Origin: Pseudomonadota bacterium
GTDB lineage: Bacteria > Desulfobacterota > Desulfobulbia > Desulfobulbales > JAGXFP01
Assembly: GCA_018814305.1 (NCBI GenBank)
Contig: JAHJAA010000017.1
Span: forward strand, 22,936 to 86,935
Length of the DNA: 64,000 bases
Direction: 5' to 3'
The notes under the pieces are model-generated. The model saw nothing but the letters and a program-made list of their open reading frames with translations, was not told the origin of the DNA and ran no database searches. This document shows, piece by piece, positions 54,183-63,600 of this stretch. The position numbers and the translations under genes were made by a program. How positions within the stretch are numbered: position 1 is the first letter of the stretch; each line of letters starts with the position of its first letter.

Positions 54183-55667
54183 ATGACGAGTTCCATATCT
54201 CAACCCACCCACGACATTGCCAGGGCCGGCTTGATTGGAAGGGACTCCAGCCAGATGAAAATACTCCTCATAGATCCACCCTTCGGATCCATCGAAATGG
54301 GTGGCGAAAAAAAACGGTTTGCCGGGGTTGAGAACGCCATCCCATCCCTCGGTCTGGCCTATCTTGCCGCCGTTGCCGAACAGGACGGCCATGAGGTCCG
54401 GATCCACGACGGCACCATCACGCCGGCCTGGTCGGCCATGGCGACTTTAGGCCGAGAGTTCAGGCCTGATGTGGTTGGGATCACCGCCAAGACCCCTTCC
54501 TTCACCAACTGCATCCAATCTGCCAAAATTCTCAAAGAGGCCTCCCCCGGGGTGGTCCTGATTGCCGGTGGTTCACATCCCACCGCCATGACAGAACATG
54601 CCCTGGCTGCGGAGATCTTCGACTTTCTGGTCCTGGGTGAAGGAGAAGTGACCTTTCGGGAACTCTTAAAAAAAATCGCCGATCGGGGAACGGATTTCGA
54701 GTCAATCCCGGGGCTGGCCATGAACCGGGATGGCAAACCGGTCATCACTTCGCCCCGCCCCCCCATCGCAGACCTGGACCAGATCCCCTTCCCGGCCCGG
54801 CATCTCCTGCCTCAGCTGACCGCCTATTCACCTACCGCCGCCTCCTACCGGAGACTGCCCCTGGCCCACGTGATGACCAGTCGCGGCTGTCCGTCCCGAT
54901 GCAACTTCTGCGACCGAGCCATCTTCGGTGAACGGTACCGGGCCCGTAGTGCAGCCAATGTTCTTGCAGAAATTGATCAATTAGTCAATACCCACGGCGC
55001 CAGAGAAATCCGTTTCTTCGATGACACCTTTACCATCAACAATAAACGCCTTACCGCCATCTGCAAGGGGATGAAAACAGATTTCCCCCAAATCCCCTGG
55101 ACCTGCCTGACCAAGGCGGAGGCTGTAACCCTCGATATGCTGAAGATGATGCATGATGCCGGTTGCTGGCAGGTGCTCTACGGCCTTGAATCAGGGGACG
55201 ACACAGTACTTGCTTCATTGGGTAAGAAAAACACCGTTGAAATGAACCGCCGCGCCGTCCGCTGGGCCCGACGGGCTGGTCTTAGGGTCCGGGCCGATTT
55301 TCTGGTAGGAACGCCGAAGGAAACCCCGGAAACCCTCCAGAAGACCCTGGATTTTGCCAAGGAACTCGATATCGACTTTGCTCACTTCAACAAGTTTGTC
55401 CCCTTCCCCGGGACCACCTTTTACCAGCAACTCACCAGCCAGGGGTACACCTTCGACTTTTCCGGCTCCAGCTCTACCCTGGACCACGATGCCTTGCTCT
55501 ATGTACCGCCGGAGGTCCCCGTTGACTGGTACAAAAAATTTCTCGAACGCTCCTACAAGGAATTCTACCTGCGGCCAGGATACATGGTCAGGCGTTTGCT
55601 TTCCATGCGGACCTGGCCTGAATTCTGGGGGAACTTCAAGGGGATGTTCGCCATCAATTCGCTCTAA
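54183..55667 (+). CDS. B12-binding-domain radical SAM enzyme
   Basis: A 494-residue protein of the BchE-like class. Residues ~25-165 are a cobalamin-binding Rossmann domain ('ILLIDPPFGSIEMGGEKKRF', 'VVGITAKTPSF', 'VLIAGGSHPTAM', 'FLVLGEGEVTF'), and the radical SAM motif is at Cys236/240/243 ('RGCPSRCNFC') followed by 'IRFFDDTFT'. Known members methylate or rearrange unactivated carbons of sugars, lipids or tetrapyrroles. GGAGG lies four bases before the ATG. A second radical SAM gene follows immediately. Confidence 0.92.
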   Translation: MTSSISQPTHDIARAGLIGRDSSQMKILLIDPPFGSIEMGGEKKRFAGVENAIPSLGLAYLAAVAEQDGHEVRIHDGTITPAWSAMATLGREFRPDVVGITAKTPSFTNCIQSAKILKEASPGVVLIAGGSHPTAMTEHALAAEIFDFLVLGEGEVTFRELLKKIADRGTDFESIPGLAMNRDGKPVITSPRPPIADLDQIPFPARHLLPQLTAYSPTAASYRRLPLAHVMTSRGCPSRCNFCDRAIFGERYRARSAANVLAEIDQLVNTHGAREIRFFDDTFTINNKRLTAICKGMKTDFPQIPWTCLTKAEAVTLDMLKMMHDAGCWQVLYGLESGDDTVLASLGKKNTVEMNRRAVRWARRAGLRVRADFLVGTPKETPETLQKTLDFAKELDIDFAHFNKFVPFPGTTFYQQLTSQGYTFDFSGSSSTLDHDALLYVPPEVPVDWYKKFLERSYKEFYLRPGYMVRRLLSMRTWPEFWGNFKGMFAINSL

Positions 55668-55679
55668 TTGGAACTCATC

Positions 55680-56759
55680 ATGGGAAAAGTCTACACCAAC
55701 ACCAAAATATTCCATTTCGCCGACCGACTGGAACAACTCAAGGCTGGGAGCATTCCCGCCCCCATCCATATTCGACTCAAACCGACCAACCGCTGCAATC
55801 ACCACTGCTCGTACTGCTGTTACCGGAATCCCGATCTCTACTTAAGCGAACGACTCCGGGAGGAGGACCGGATTCCCTGGGAGAAGATGCAGGAACTTAT
55901 CAACGATTTCGCCGCCATGGGGGTCAAGGCCGTCACCTTCAGCGGTGGCGGCGAACCGCTCTGTTATCCCCATATCGCCGACACCATCCGGGGTCTCACG
56001 GCAGCCGGGATCAAGATCGCTACCCTCACCAACGGTTCGTTGCTCTCCGGCGAGGTAGCCGAACTCCTGGCACGGAAAGCAGTCTGGTGCCGGGTGTCGA
56101 TGGACGCGGCCGATGCGGCAACCTATGCCGCCATCCGCCTGGTTCCCATCACTGAATTCAACCGGGTCTGTGACAATTTACAAAAGTTCTCCGCCATACC
56201 GGGCCGGACCTGTGTCCTGGGAGTCAACTTCATCGTCACCCGGGAGAACCATGCCGACATTTTCACCTTCCTCCACAAAGCCCGTGAACTGGGGGTCGAC
56301 AACGTCAAGCTCTCCGGGGCGGTGGTCAGCACCAACCCCAAAGAAAACGCGGCCTATCACAGCGTCATCCATGCCGAGGCCAGCGCCCAAATCGACCGGG
56401 CCATACGAGAACTCTCCACCCCGGACTTCACCATCGTCAACAAGCTCTATCAACCGGAAGATGAAGAAGGGATCTATGACAAGGACTTCAACTGGTGCCC
56501 GATGATCAACTTCATGACAGTGGTCGCCGCCGATCAACAGGTCTATTTCTGCCATGACAAGGCCTATACGGAGAACGGACTCCTCGGCTCGCTGAAGGAG
56601 ACCGACTTCAAGACCTTCTGGCACGCCCCGGCAACCAGGGAGCGAATCAAAAATCTCGATCCCGGCACGGAATGTCGCCATCATTGCGCCGATATCCTCA
56701 AAAACAACATGCTGTTGGATTATTTCGAATCGGACCCGGATCATCTGGAATTCGTCTAA
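55680..56759 (+). CDS. radical SAM protein
   Basis: A 359-residue protein with CX3CX2C at Cys39/43/46 ('CNHHCSYC'), the SAM-binding 'VTFSGGGEPLCYPHI' and a C-terminal cysteine group ('FNWCPMINFMTVVAADQQVYFCHDKAY', 'CRHHC') like SPASM-type domains. It starts 12 bases after the B12-type enzyme; a TTG at 55668 is the longer alternative. The next gene is a methyltransferase. No peptide substrate gene was seen nearby, so a sugar or small-molecule substrate is more likely. Confidence 0.9.
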   Translation: MGKVYTNTKIFHFADRLEQLKAGSIPAPIHIRLKPTNRCNHHCSYCCYRNPDLYLSERLREEDRIPWEKMQELINDFAAMGVKAVTFSGGGEPLCYPHIADTIRGLTAAGIKIATLTNGSLLSGEVAELLARKAVWCRVSMDAADAATYAAIRLVPITEFNRVCDNLQKFSAIPGRTCVLGVNFIVTRENHADIFTFLHKARELGVDNVKLSGAVVSTNPKENAAYHSVIHAEASAQIDRAIRELSTPDFTIVNKLYQPEDEEGIYDKDFNWCPMINFMTVVAADQQVYFCHDKAYTENGLLGSLKETDFKTFWHAPATRERIKNLDPGTECRHHCADILKNNMLLDYFESDPDHLEFV

Positions 56760-56861
56760 CACCTATGACGGTAATATTTTTGAACAGCATGAGTCCCTTA
56801 CAAATTCTTTTAAAAAACACGAAAATAATCTGTTGGGGACTAAATACGGAGGTACCACCCC

Positions 56862-57524
56862 ATGCCCTATGTAGACTTCATCACCGCCCAACATACGCGA
56901 ACGAAACGGGATTATCTCGAACGGGTCAGAAACGGGGATAAGGCGGAACGCGCCGCCATTGCCAAACGATTTGATCGCGAATACTGGGACGGCGACCGGC
57001 GAAACGGCTACGGCGGATTCCATTACGACGGACGCTGGCAGCCCATGGCCCGCCGCTTGATCGATCATTACGGATTAGAGGATGGCCATCGGGTCCTGGA
57101 TGTTGGCTGTGGCAAGGGATTTCTGCTTTATGAAATGAAACGGATCCTGCCAGGTCTCGTGGTCCGGGGCCTCGATATCTCCCCGTACGCCCTGGAACAT
57201 GCCAAGGAGGAAATCCGGCCCTATCTGGACCTCGGCCACGCCCGCCAACTCCCCTATCCGGATAAATCCTTCGATTTCATTCTCTCCGTGACCACCCTGC
57301 ACAATCTGTATCTCTACGATCTGATGACGGCACTTAAGGAGCTGGAACGGGTCAAACGGGGCAATTCATATCTGGTGGTTGAGTCCTATCGCAATGAAGA
57401 GGAAAAGGCCAACCTGCTCCACTGGCAATTGACCTGCGAGGCGTTTTTCACGCCGGAGGAATGGGAATATATCTTCGCCGAAACGGGTTACTCAGGGGAT
57501 TATTCTTTCATCTACTTCGAATAA
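56862..57524 (+). CDS. class I SAM-dependent methyltransferase
   Basis: A 220-residue protein with the motif I sequence 'RVLDVGCGKGFLLYEMK', 'VRGLDISPYALEHA', 'GHARQLPYPDKSFDFILSVTTLHNLY' and a C-terminal 'LTCEAFFTPEEWEYIFAETGY'. It resembles methyltransferases paired with radical SAM enzymes. GGAGG precedes the ATG by nine bases. It ends the 54-57.5 kb GC-rich radical SAM group. Confidence 0.88.
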   Translation: MPYVDFITAQHTRTKRDYLERVRNGDKAERAAIAKRFDREYWDGDRRNGYGGFHYDGRWQPMARRLIDHYGLEDGHRVLDVGCGKGFLLYEMKRILPGLVVRGLDISPYALEHAKEEIRPYLDLGHARQLPYPDKSFDFILSVTTLHNLYLYDLMTALKELERVKRGNSYLVVESYRNEEEKANLLHWQLTCEAFFTPEEWEYIFAETGYSGDYSFIYFE

Positions 57525-57571
57525 CGGATCGGGACTTCTATTGATAAGGCAAAGTGCTCGATGGTGAGGTG

Positions 57572-59665
57572 ATGAAAAATAGCTTTTTACATGCATGGAT
57601 GAGTCACCCCTATGTCGGTCGGTTTGGCATCCAAATCGTATTGACTTTCATTGTCCTGGTTATTTTTACCGGGGTATGCAGACTTGATTTCATTGCCTAT
57701 GACGATGAAATCAATATTTTTGCCAATCCATTCATTACCCATTTTTCGGCTGCCAATTTGGGCCGGTACTGGTCGGGACTGTATCAGAATCTCTATATTC
57801 CTCTGACTTATTCGGTGTGGACTGTTCTGGCTTGGATCTCGCCAACGAACACTTCGGGCACGCTGAGCCCATTCCTGTTCCATGCTGCAAACCTTTTCTT
57901 CCATCTCGGTTCCACCTGGATCGTTTTCGCTATTTTGCGGAAATTACTGCGGAAAGAGTGGGGAGCTGCAGCCGGGGCGCTACTTTTTGCCCTCCACCCT
58001 CTGCAAGTTGAAGCGGTAGCCTGGGCAACAGGATTAAAAGACGTTCTCTCCGGTTTTTTTGCCCTTGCTTCTCTCTGGCAGTATCTTTGTTTTGCAGAGA
58101 TGAAAGGAACAGAGACCCGCTGGAATCGCCACTATGTTCTGGCCGGCGCTCTTTTTCTTTGTGCAATGCTAGCAAAGCCTTCTACAGTTACCATCCCTCT
58201 GGTTATGGGCGTTTTGGGATCGTTCTGGCTGGCCCGTCCTCAACGAGAAACGGCCTTGGATATTGTACCCTTCCTGTTCCTTGCCCTTCCGGTGGTGCTT
58301 CTCACCAGGTTTGCCCAACCCGGTATCTCTCAGGCATTCATCCCGGACTGGTGGCAGCGGCCTCTTATTGCCGGTGATGCTTTGAGTTTTTATGGCTATA
58401 AATTCCTCTTGCCCTTTCGGCTGGGGCCTGATTATGGCCGGCCCCCTGAGTTTGTTCTCCAGCACGGCTGGAGCTGGTTAACCGGCATTGCCCCTATTTT
58501 ACTGGGAGGAGTTGTCTTGTTCAGGGGCAATCGCACCAGCATTACAATCGTTCTCCTTTTGTTCTTTTTCCTTTTGCCGGTTCTAGGTCTGGTCTCTTTT
58601 GATTTTCAGAAGTATTCAACAGTGGCGGACCGCTATTTTTATTTGGCCATGCTGGCTCCGTCTTTTGCTCTGGGGCATATTTCAGGGATGGTACGGCAAA
58701 AGAGGCGATGGATTTTGGTTTTTTTTGCTCTTGCGTTAGGTCTTTTCGGGACAAAAAGTATGGCTCAGATCCTCACCTGGCAGGATGGTTTCAGTTTGTA
58801 CCGCAATGCTTTGCAAGTAAATCCGAATAGCTGGCTTGCCTGTAACAATTTAGGGATACTGTATGAAGAACTTGGGGAGAATAAGCGTGCCTTTGAACTG
58901 TATCAGCGAGCGCTGACCATCCGTCCGAAAAATGAGCTCCCTCTCAACAATATTGGCGTGATCTATAAAAAACAGGGGATGCTGCGGAAGGCAGAGGAGA
59001 TGTTTCGACGCGCCCTGTCTATCAATCCAGGCTATCCGGATGCTCTGGCCAATCTCGGTGATCTGGCCAGGGACAGGACTGATCTCCAGTTGGCTGTATC
59101 CTTCTACAGTCAAGCTCTTGAGTTGACCCCCTTTATCCCCGGGGTGGCAGAAAATCTTGGCACTATCTATCTTCAACTGGGGCGGAGAAAGGAGGCCATT
59201 TCAGCCTATAAACAGGCACTCAAACTGAAACCGGCCCCCCAGGTTTACAGCAATCTTGGGGCTTTGTACCAGCAGGAGGGGCAATTCATCGAGGCTATTG
59301 AATGTTTTCGCAAGGCAATAAGCGGGAACAGGGAACTCGCTGAGCCCTATAACAACCTGGGGCTGGTCCTGATGGATACCGGCCGGCTCGAAGAGGCTGT
59401 CCAGCAGTTCAAGCTGGCAGCCAAGAAGGCGCCAAGTCATCCCATGCCCGTATATAATCTCGGCAGGGCCTATTTTGCTCAGAGCCGGCTGGAAGAGGCG
59501 CTTGGCGCCTATCGGCAATCCGTGGCTGTGGATTCAAATTTTGCCCAGGGCTATCATGGTTTGGCTCAGGTGGCACGGCAGAATGGGCAATTGGATATTG
59601 CCGATAGCTATGAGTCAGAAGCTCGGCGCCGGGGATATGAAAAGGCCAGAGGCACAGGAAAATAA
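57572..59665 (+). CDS. GT-C-like membrane protein with C-terminal TPR domain
   Basis: About 697 residues. The N-terminal ~400 residues carry about 10 helices with an acidic loop after helix 1 ('FIAYDDEINIFANPF'), as in PMT/TMTC-type lipid-phosphate-sugar transferases, plus 'LHPLQVEAVAW' that is typical of the family. Residues ~415-690 are about eight TPR repeats ('NLGILYEELGENKRAFELYQRAL'-like). The same order occurs in TMTC O-mannosyltransferases. The start at 57572 follows GGTGAGG; the longer frame begins with GTG. Substrate unknown. Confidence 0.8.
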   Translation: MKNSFLHAWMSHPYVGRFGIQIVLTFIVLVIFTGVCRLDFIAYDDEINIFANPFITHFSAANLGRYWSGLYQNLYIPLTYSVWTVLAWISPTNTSGTLSPFLFHAANLFFHLGSTWIVFAILRKLLRKEWGAAAGALLFALHPLQVEAVAWATGLKDVLSGFFALASLWQYLCFAEMKGTETRWNRHYVLAGALFLCAMLAKPSTVTIPLVMGVLGSFWLARPQRETALDIVPFLFLALPVVLLTRFAQPGISQAFIPDWWQRPLIAGDALSFYGYKFLLPFRLGPDYGRPPEFVLQHGWSWLTGIAPILLGGVVLFRGNRTSITIVLLLFFFLLPVLGLVSFDFQKYSTVADRYFYLAMLAPSFALGHISGMVRQKRRWILVFFALALGLFGTKSMAQILTWQDGFSLYRNALQVNPNSWLACNNLGILYEELGENKRAFELYQRALTIRPKNELPLNNIGVIYKKQGMLRKAEEMFRRALSINPGYPDALANLGDLARDRTDLQLAVSFYSQALELTPFIPGVAENLGTIYLQLGRRKEAISAYKQALKLKPAPQVYSNLGALYQQEGQFIEAIECFRKAISGNRELAEPYNNLGLVLMDTGRLEEAVQQFKLAAKKAPSHPMPVYNLGRAYFAQSRLEEALGAYRQSVAVDSNFAQGYHGLAQVARQNGQLDIADSYESEARRRGYEKARGTGK

Positions 59666-59830
59666 CAACAGGACATTTGTCGTGTTCCCCGCATCCAGGA
59701 AATCTTTGTTGTCGAGAAATGAAAAGGCTTGCTCCCTTCCAAACTTTCAATAGATTGACAGTTTTGAAGAATTTTGGCCTGAGAATCGTTTTGGGGTAGA
59801 TAATAAAACTACTTCACTGGGCTTCTCCTT

Positions 59831-60988
59831 TCACCCCTTTTTCCCCTGACATTCCGGTCTGTTGCCTACCTGTGATGGCTGTTTTCTATTCGTGCTCAAC
59901 ATATGCTTCAATAAGCCAGGGTAAGCACGAGGATTAAAAACAATATTTGTCAATATTGCGCACTCAAAAGAACAACAACAGTTATTGCCTGCTATATATT
60001 CATTAACCTTTTTGGCTTGAGATGACTTCATGATCTTATTGATGTCATAATCATGGTCCCTTATGTTGCCGAAAGACATATCCTGGCTATTTGCCAATAC
60101 CGGCAGGATCTCACAAGGGACGACAAGTCCGTCATCATAGATCTCCACCAATCGCCGCCCGGCCAGACAGGGAAACGACATCTTCTTTGTTGCCAAAGTT
60201 TCAGACACTATCCTGTTCATGTATTTATACAACCCGTAAAACACCCTTGAAAATTGGTATTGCCTTTTCTTCAGGTTAAGAGCAGCGTTTTTATCCACCT
60301 GTTCTAAAAGGTGTCTATACTTTTCCATGGGCACAGCCCGGGCATCCGCTTCTCTCGTGTCTCCCCGTGCCAATAAAAGCTCATGGTCATCTACCTCAAG
60401 GTTCTCCCTAACAAAATCAAATATTTCCGGCACTTTGTCTTCATTAAATTTAGAGAGTACCGTGGTGATTTTTATGTACAGATTTCTATTGGTATCACGA
60501 AGACCCTTGAGCCTTTGGTACGTATTTAACAGCGCATTAAAACCTCCCGGCAACTGACGTATCTGGTCGTGTTCCTCACCTAGAGCATCCAGAGACAAGC
60601 AAACGTTCAAGAGACAATCCGGACATTCCCGCAATATCTGCCGGACAGCTTTTTCAATTTTATCGGAAAAATAAGCATTTGTAGGCAACGTTACCGATCG
60701 TGCACCGGAGTTATAATAAAAACACCGGACAATATCAGCGACATCATCCCTGATAAATGGTTCACCCCCGGCAACAGTGAACTGGAAAAGATTTCTGAAC
60801 CCTTTCGATATTTTTTCAATCTCATCAAGCGTCAACTCATCCCTGGCTGGACTATTTTTCTGATTCCGCCAGTTAAAACACATTTTGCACCTGGCATTGC
60901 AACGTGAAGTGACAAACAATATCAAATAAGCCGGTCGTCCGGACAGATATGAAATCGCAAGCTGTCTCAACCTTCTCAGGTTTTGCAT
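59831..60988 (-). CDS. radical SAM/SPASM-type protein
   Basis: A 385-residue protein with CX3CX2C at Cys30/34/37 ('CNARCKMC'), 'FTVAGGEPFIRDDV' and a C-terminal cysteine set ('FPCLAGRRLVEIYDDGLVVPCE', 'NNCCCSFECAI') suiting an auxiliary-cluster domain. It overlaps the end of the GT2 gene upstream by 13 bases. Its base composition is visibly AT-richer than the genes at 44-57 kb. Function in glycan modification is inferred from the neighbours. Confidence 0.88.
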   Translation of the reverse strand: MQNLRRLRQLAISYLSGRPAYLILFVTSRCNARCKMCFNWRNQKNSPARDELTLDEIEKISKGFRNLFQFTVAGGEPFIRDDVADIVRCFYYNSGARSVTLPTNAYFSDKIEKAVRQILRECPDCLLNVCLSLDALGEEHDQIRQLPGGFNALLNTYQRLKGLRDTNRNLYIKITTVLSKFNEDKVPEIFDFVRENLEVDDHELLLARGDTREADARAVPMEKYRHLLEQVDKNAALNLKKRQYQFSRVFYGLYKYMNRIVSETLATKKMSFPCLAGRRLVEIYDDGLVVPCEILPVLANSQDMSFGNIRDHDYDINKIMKSSQAKKVNEYIAGNNCCCSFECAILTNIVFNPRAYPGLLKHMLSTNRKQPSQVGNRPECQGKKG

Positions 60989-61965
60989 ATACCCACCATC
61001 TTTTGCAGAATATATTCTGCTACACCCTTGACCGCCGCCACCCCCAAAACAACATTCAACAGGTATTGTGCGAAAAATGACAAGAGCATAAAATGGACGC
61101 CCTTTTCTCTAAGAACGAACCCCATGAATTTGTGTATCAATATCACATAAATGATCATGGACGAGACCCATAAAAAAGCCGCTTCCTTCACAAATACCCC
61201 GGGGAAAAACAGTAAGAAACTGACAAAGGCCATAATACAAGCGGCACCGGCGCCTTTAGTCGTAGCAACATTATCGAATTCTTTCCTTTGAAGGAACAAC
61301 TTGATCCACGAGGCCCCTCTCTGGAAAAAATTTTTCACTATCGTGGTCATCTTTAAAGGAAAATGATGATCTACCTGTATATTCTTATCGAGATATATTT
61401 TACCCCCGGCCGCTAATAACCTATAACCAAATTCATAATCTTCCACATCAGCACCTTTTATCTTTTCATCAAAGCCGCCGACGTCAAGAAAGGCTTTTTT
61501 CCTCAAAATCGCGCATCTTGGTTCAAACGATGTCACCTCTCTACTTTGAACGTACAACCAATGCGAAAAATCGAGCAAAGCTTTAAATTCAGGAACAAAA
61601 CCTTTTTCAACCGGATCTTTAGAATATATGCCTATGTAGGCGTCTTTATCTGATAATTCCTCCGATCTCGCTATAAGCGATTGAAGTGTATTGTCCTTTA
61701 AAACAACATCTGCATCAAAAAATACGATCAGATCCCCGCAAGCTTCTTTGACCCCTCTATTCCTGCTGTAGGCACTGCCATAATTCGTATCGTTTTCATA
61801 TATTCTTACCGGATACTGTTTTATAGCCTCAACAGTCCCGTCTTTGCTGGCATCATCGACAACAACGACCTCAATCTCATCTTCCACTCTGCTCTGCTTA
61901 ATAGAGTCTAATAATCGTGTTATTTGATTTTCTGAGTTATAAACAGGGATAACTATCGATATCAT
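60976..61965 (-). CDS. GT2 glycosyltransferase with C-terminal membrane helices
   Basis: A 329-residue protein. Residues 1-225 are a GT-A domain ('ISIVIPVYNSENQI', 'VVVVDDASKDGT', 'IVFFDADVVL' DXD, 'GADVEDYEFGYRL'), and the remaining ~100 residues hold three or four hydrophobic helices, which anchor it to the inner membrane. AAGGAG is upstream of the ATG. It is in an AT-rich minus-strand pair with the radical SAM gene. Confidence 0.9.
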   Translation of the reverse strand: MISIVIPVYNSENQITRLLDSIKQSRVEDEIEVVVVDDASKDGTVEAIKQYPVRIYENDTNYGSAYSRNRGVKEACGDLIVFFDADVVLKDNTLQSLIARSEELSDKDAYIGIYSKDPVEKGFVPEFKALLDFSHWLYVQSREVTSFEPRCAILRKKAFLDVGGFDEKIKGADVEDYEFGYRLLAAGGKIYLDKNIQVDHHFPLKMTTIVKNFFQRGASWIKLFLQRKEFDNVATTKGAGAACIMAFVSFLLFFPGVFVKEAAFLWVSSMIIYVILIHKFMGFVLREKGVHFMLLSFFAQYLLNVVLGVAAVKGVAEYILQKMVGICKT

Positions 61966-62031
61966 CCGAAACAGCTCCTTCTTTATTTTCTAGTGTCTGC
62001 CCATGGTGAATACAGGTCAGAAAGTTGAGTT

Positions 62032-63600
62032 TTACTGTAGTGACATATCGTATATCGCGGCTATCTTCCCACCAGCAACATCCACAGAATAGATCTCATT
62101 ATTTAGTAAAAATGGATATCCCCCCTTACGCCATCGGTAATTGTCGATGAAATAATCGGCCTCCGAGAGCATTTTTACGAAGGTAAGTCTTTTCCTCTCT
62201 TTCTCAGGCAAAATATAGGAATTAACTAGTCCGGCGTCGTTGGCAACGCATACTTTAATAGTATTCCTATTATCATTTTTCAGTATATATTCCAGGGCTT
62301 CCCTGTACGAGAGCCCCCAGTAATCTAATTCAAAGTTGTTTTTTATATCCGTGATGTTCTTGCCGGCAAGCACATTGAAATATACGTTCTGATAAGGATG
62401 CATTTCTACAATGGTCCACGCAGAAACCATAAGCGTGCCAGTTATAACAACCTTTACAGCGATATTAGCCGCCCTGTAAAAACTATTCGAACTGCGCCCC
62501 TTAGTAATATCCAATATCGCCACTATTCCTTTAACCGCTATCAGGATAAATGCCGGATAAATGAAAAACATATGCCGCCATCCGTCGTAAAGCGTAGAGC
62601 CAAGGAGTATAACCGCAAAAATGGGTGCAAAGAACCACGCAACAAACAGGGCATCATCCCTCCTGTCTCTTAAAAAATCCCATCGGCTGGTGACCAGGGA
62701 TCTTAAGGACACCCCGCAGCCTGCAACAAAAAACACCGAATACACCAATGGAGTCGTTATAAGAATCCAGAGTGGGACATAATACCAAGGTAGCGCCAAC
62801 GCGCTTATAAATTCCCCATTGAACAACACCAAGTCGGAGTCGAAATTGGCCATAAGTCTGAACGCTTCGATAAAATTTACCAGCGGATCTTTCCATAAGA
62901 GCGGCCAGAAAAGGATGGTCAATGTTACGAGAAAAAACATGTAAAACAAAAATCCTTTTATTGCCGCCGGCCATTCCCCTTTGTTTTTCCGCAATATGAT
63001 CTCGACAACAAACAGACAAACCGTAAAAAACGGCACTATTACTCCCATAATTCTTACATCGATGAGAAACGCACTTGTAAAAGCATGCAGGAGGGCCCTT
63101 CTAAACGTCTTCTCTTCCATAAACCTTAAGAGTGTAAAAATACTGATGATAAAAAGCGAAAGGCCAACAATATCTTTGGAGTTATAGAAGGAATGCGCAA
63201 ATATCCTGGGGCTTAACACGAGAAGAGAGCTTCCGAGAAGGCCAATCCGCCAGCTGTGAAAACGGTTACGGCAGAGGATAAAGAAGAACCAGACCCCGAG
63301 ATAAAACATCAGGAAAGTTACTAGGTGCCGCATGAGGTATACTTCCCTCAGGTTATCATCTCCCAGACCGAACACCTTTTCGATAGCGGCAAGCAACATC
63401 TCGAAGGTTGGGCCATGAAATGGGTCGGAATATTGGACATCACTATCGACCGCATGCCCTAAAGCGATACTCCCAGTATATCGTGACACATCTTCGTCCC
63501 ACGATATGCCGTAATCATCGAACACAAAAAGACCGATAACCAGATAAACGATAAAAAACAATAAAACGAACATTCTACCGTTTGCGAATTTATTCGACAA
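62032..63600 (-). CDS. GT-C glycosyltransferase (GT39/PMT_2-like membrane protein)
   Basis: A 522-residue protein with about 10-12 membrane helices. The conserved acidic pair follows the first helix ('YGISWDEDVSRYTG'), with 'DPFHGPTFEMLLA' and 'SPRIFAHSFYNSKDI' downstream as in ArnT/PMT-type transferases that use lipid-phosphate sugars. A periplasmic C-terminal ~130 residues follow. The start is TTG with AGGGGG five bases upstream. AT-rich like its two downstream neighbours. Confidence 0.85.
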   Translation of the reverse strand: MSNKFANGRMFVLLFFIVYLVIGLFVFDDYGISWDEDVSRYTGSIALGHAVDSDVQYSDPFHGPTFEMLLAAIEKVFGLGDDNLREVYLMRHLVTFLMFYLGVWFFFILCRNRFHSWRIGLLGSSLLVLSPRIFAHSFYNSKDIVGLSLFIISIFTLLRFMEEKTFRRALLHAFTSAFLIDVRIMGVIVPFFTVCLFVVEIILRKNKGEWPAAIKGFLFYMFFLVTLTILFWPLLWKDPLVNFIEAFRLMANFDSDLVLFNGEFISALALPWYYVPLWILITTPLVYSVFFVAGCGVSLRSLVTSRWDFLRDRRDDALFVAWFFAPIFAVILLGSTLYDGWRHMFFIYPAFILIAVKGIVAILDITKGRSSNSFYRAANIAVKVVITGTLMVSAWTIVEMHPYQNVYFNVLAGKNITDIKNNFELDYWGLSYREALEYILKNDNRNTIKVCVANDAGLVNSYILPEKERKRLTFVKMLSEADYFIDNYRWRKGGYPFLLNNEIYSVDVAGGKIAAIYDMSLQ

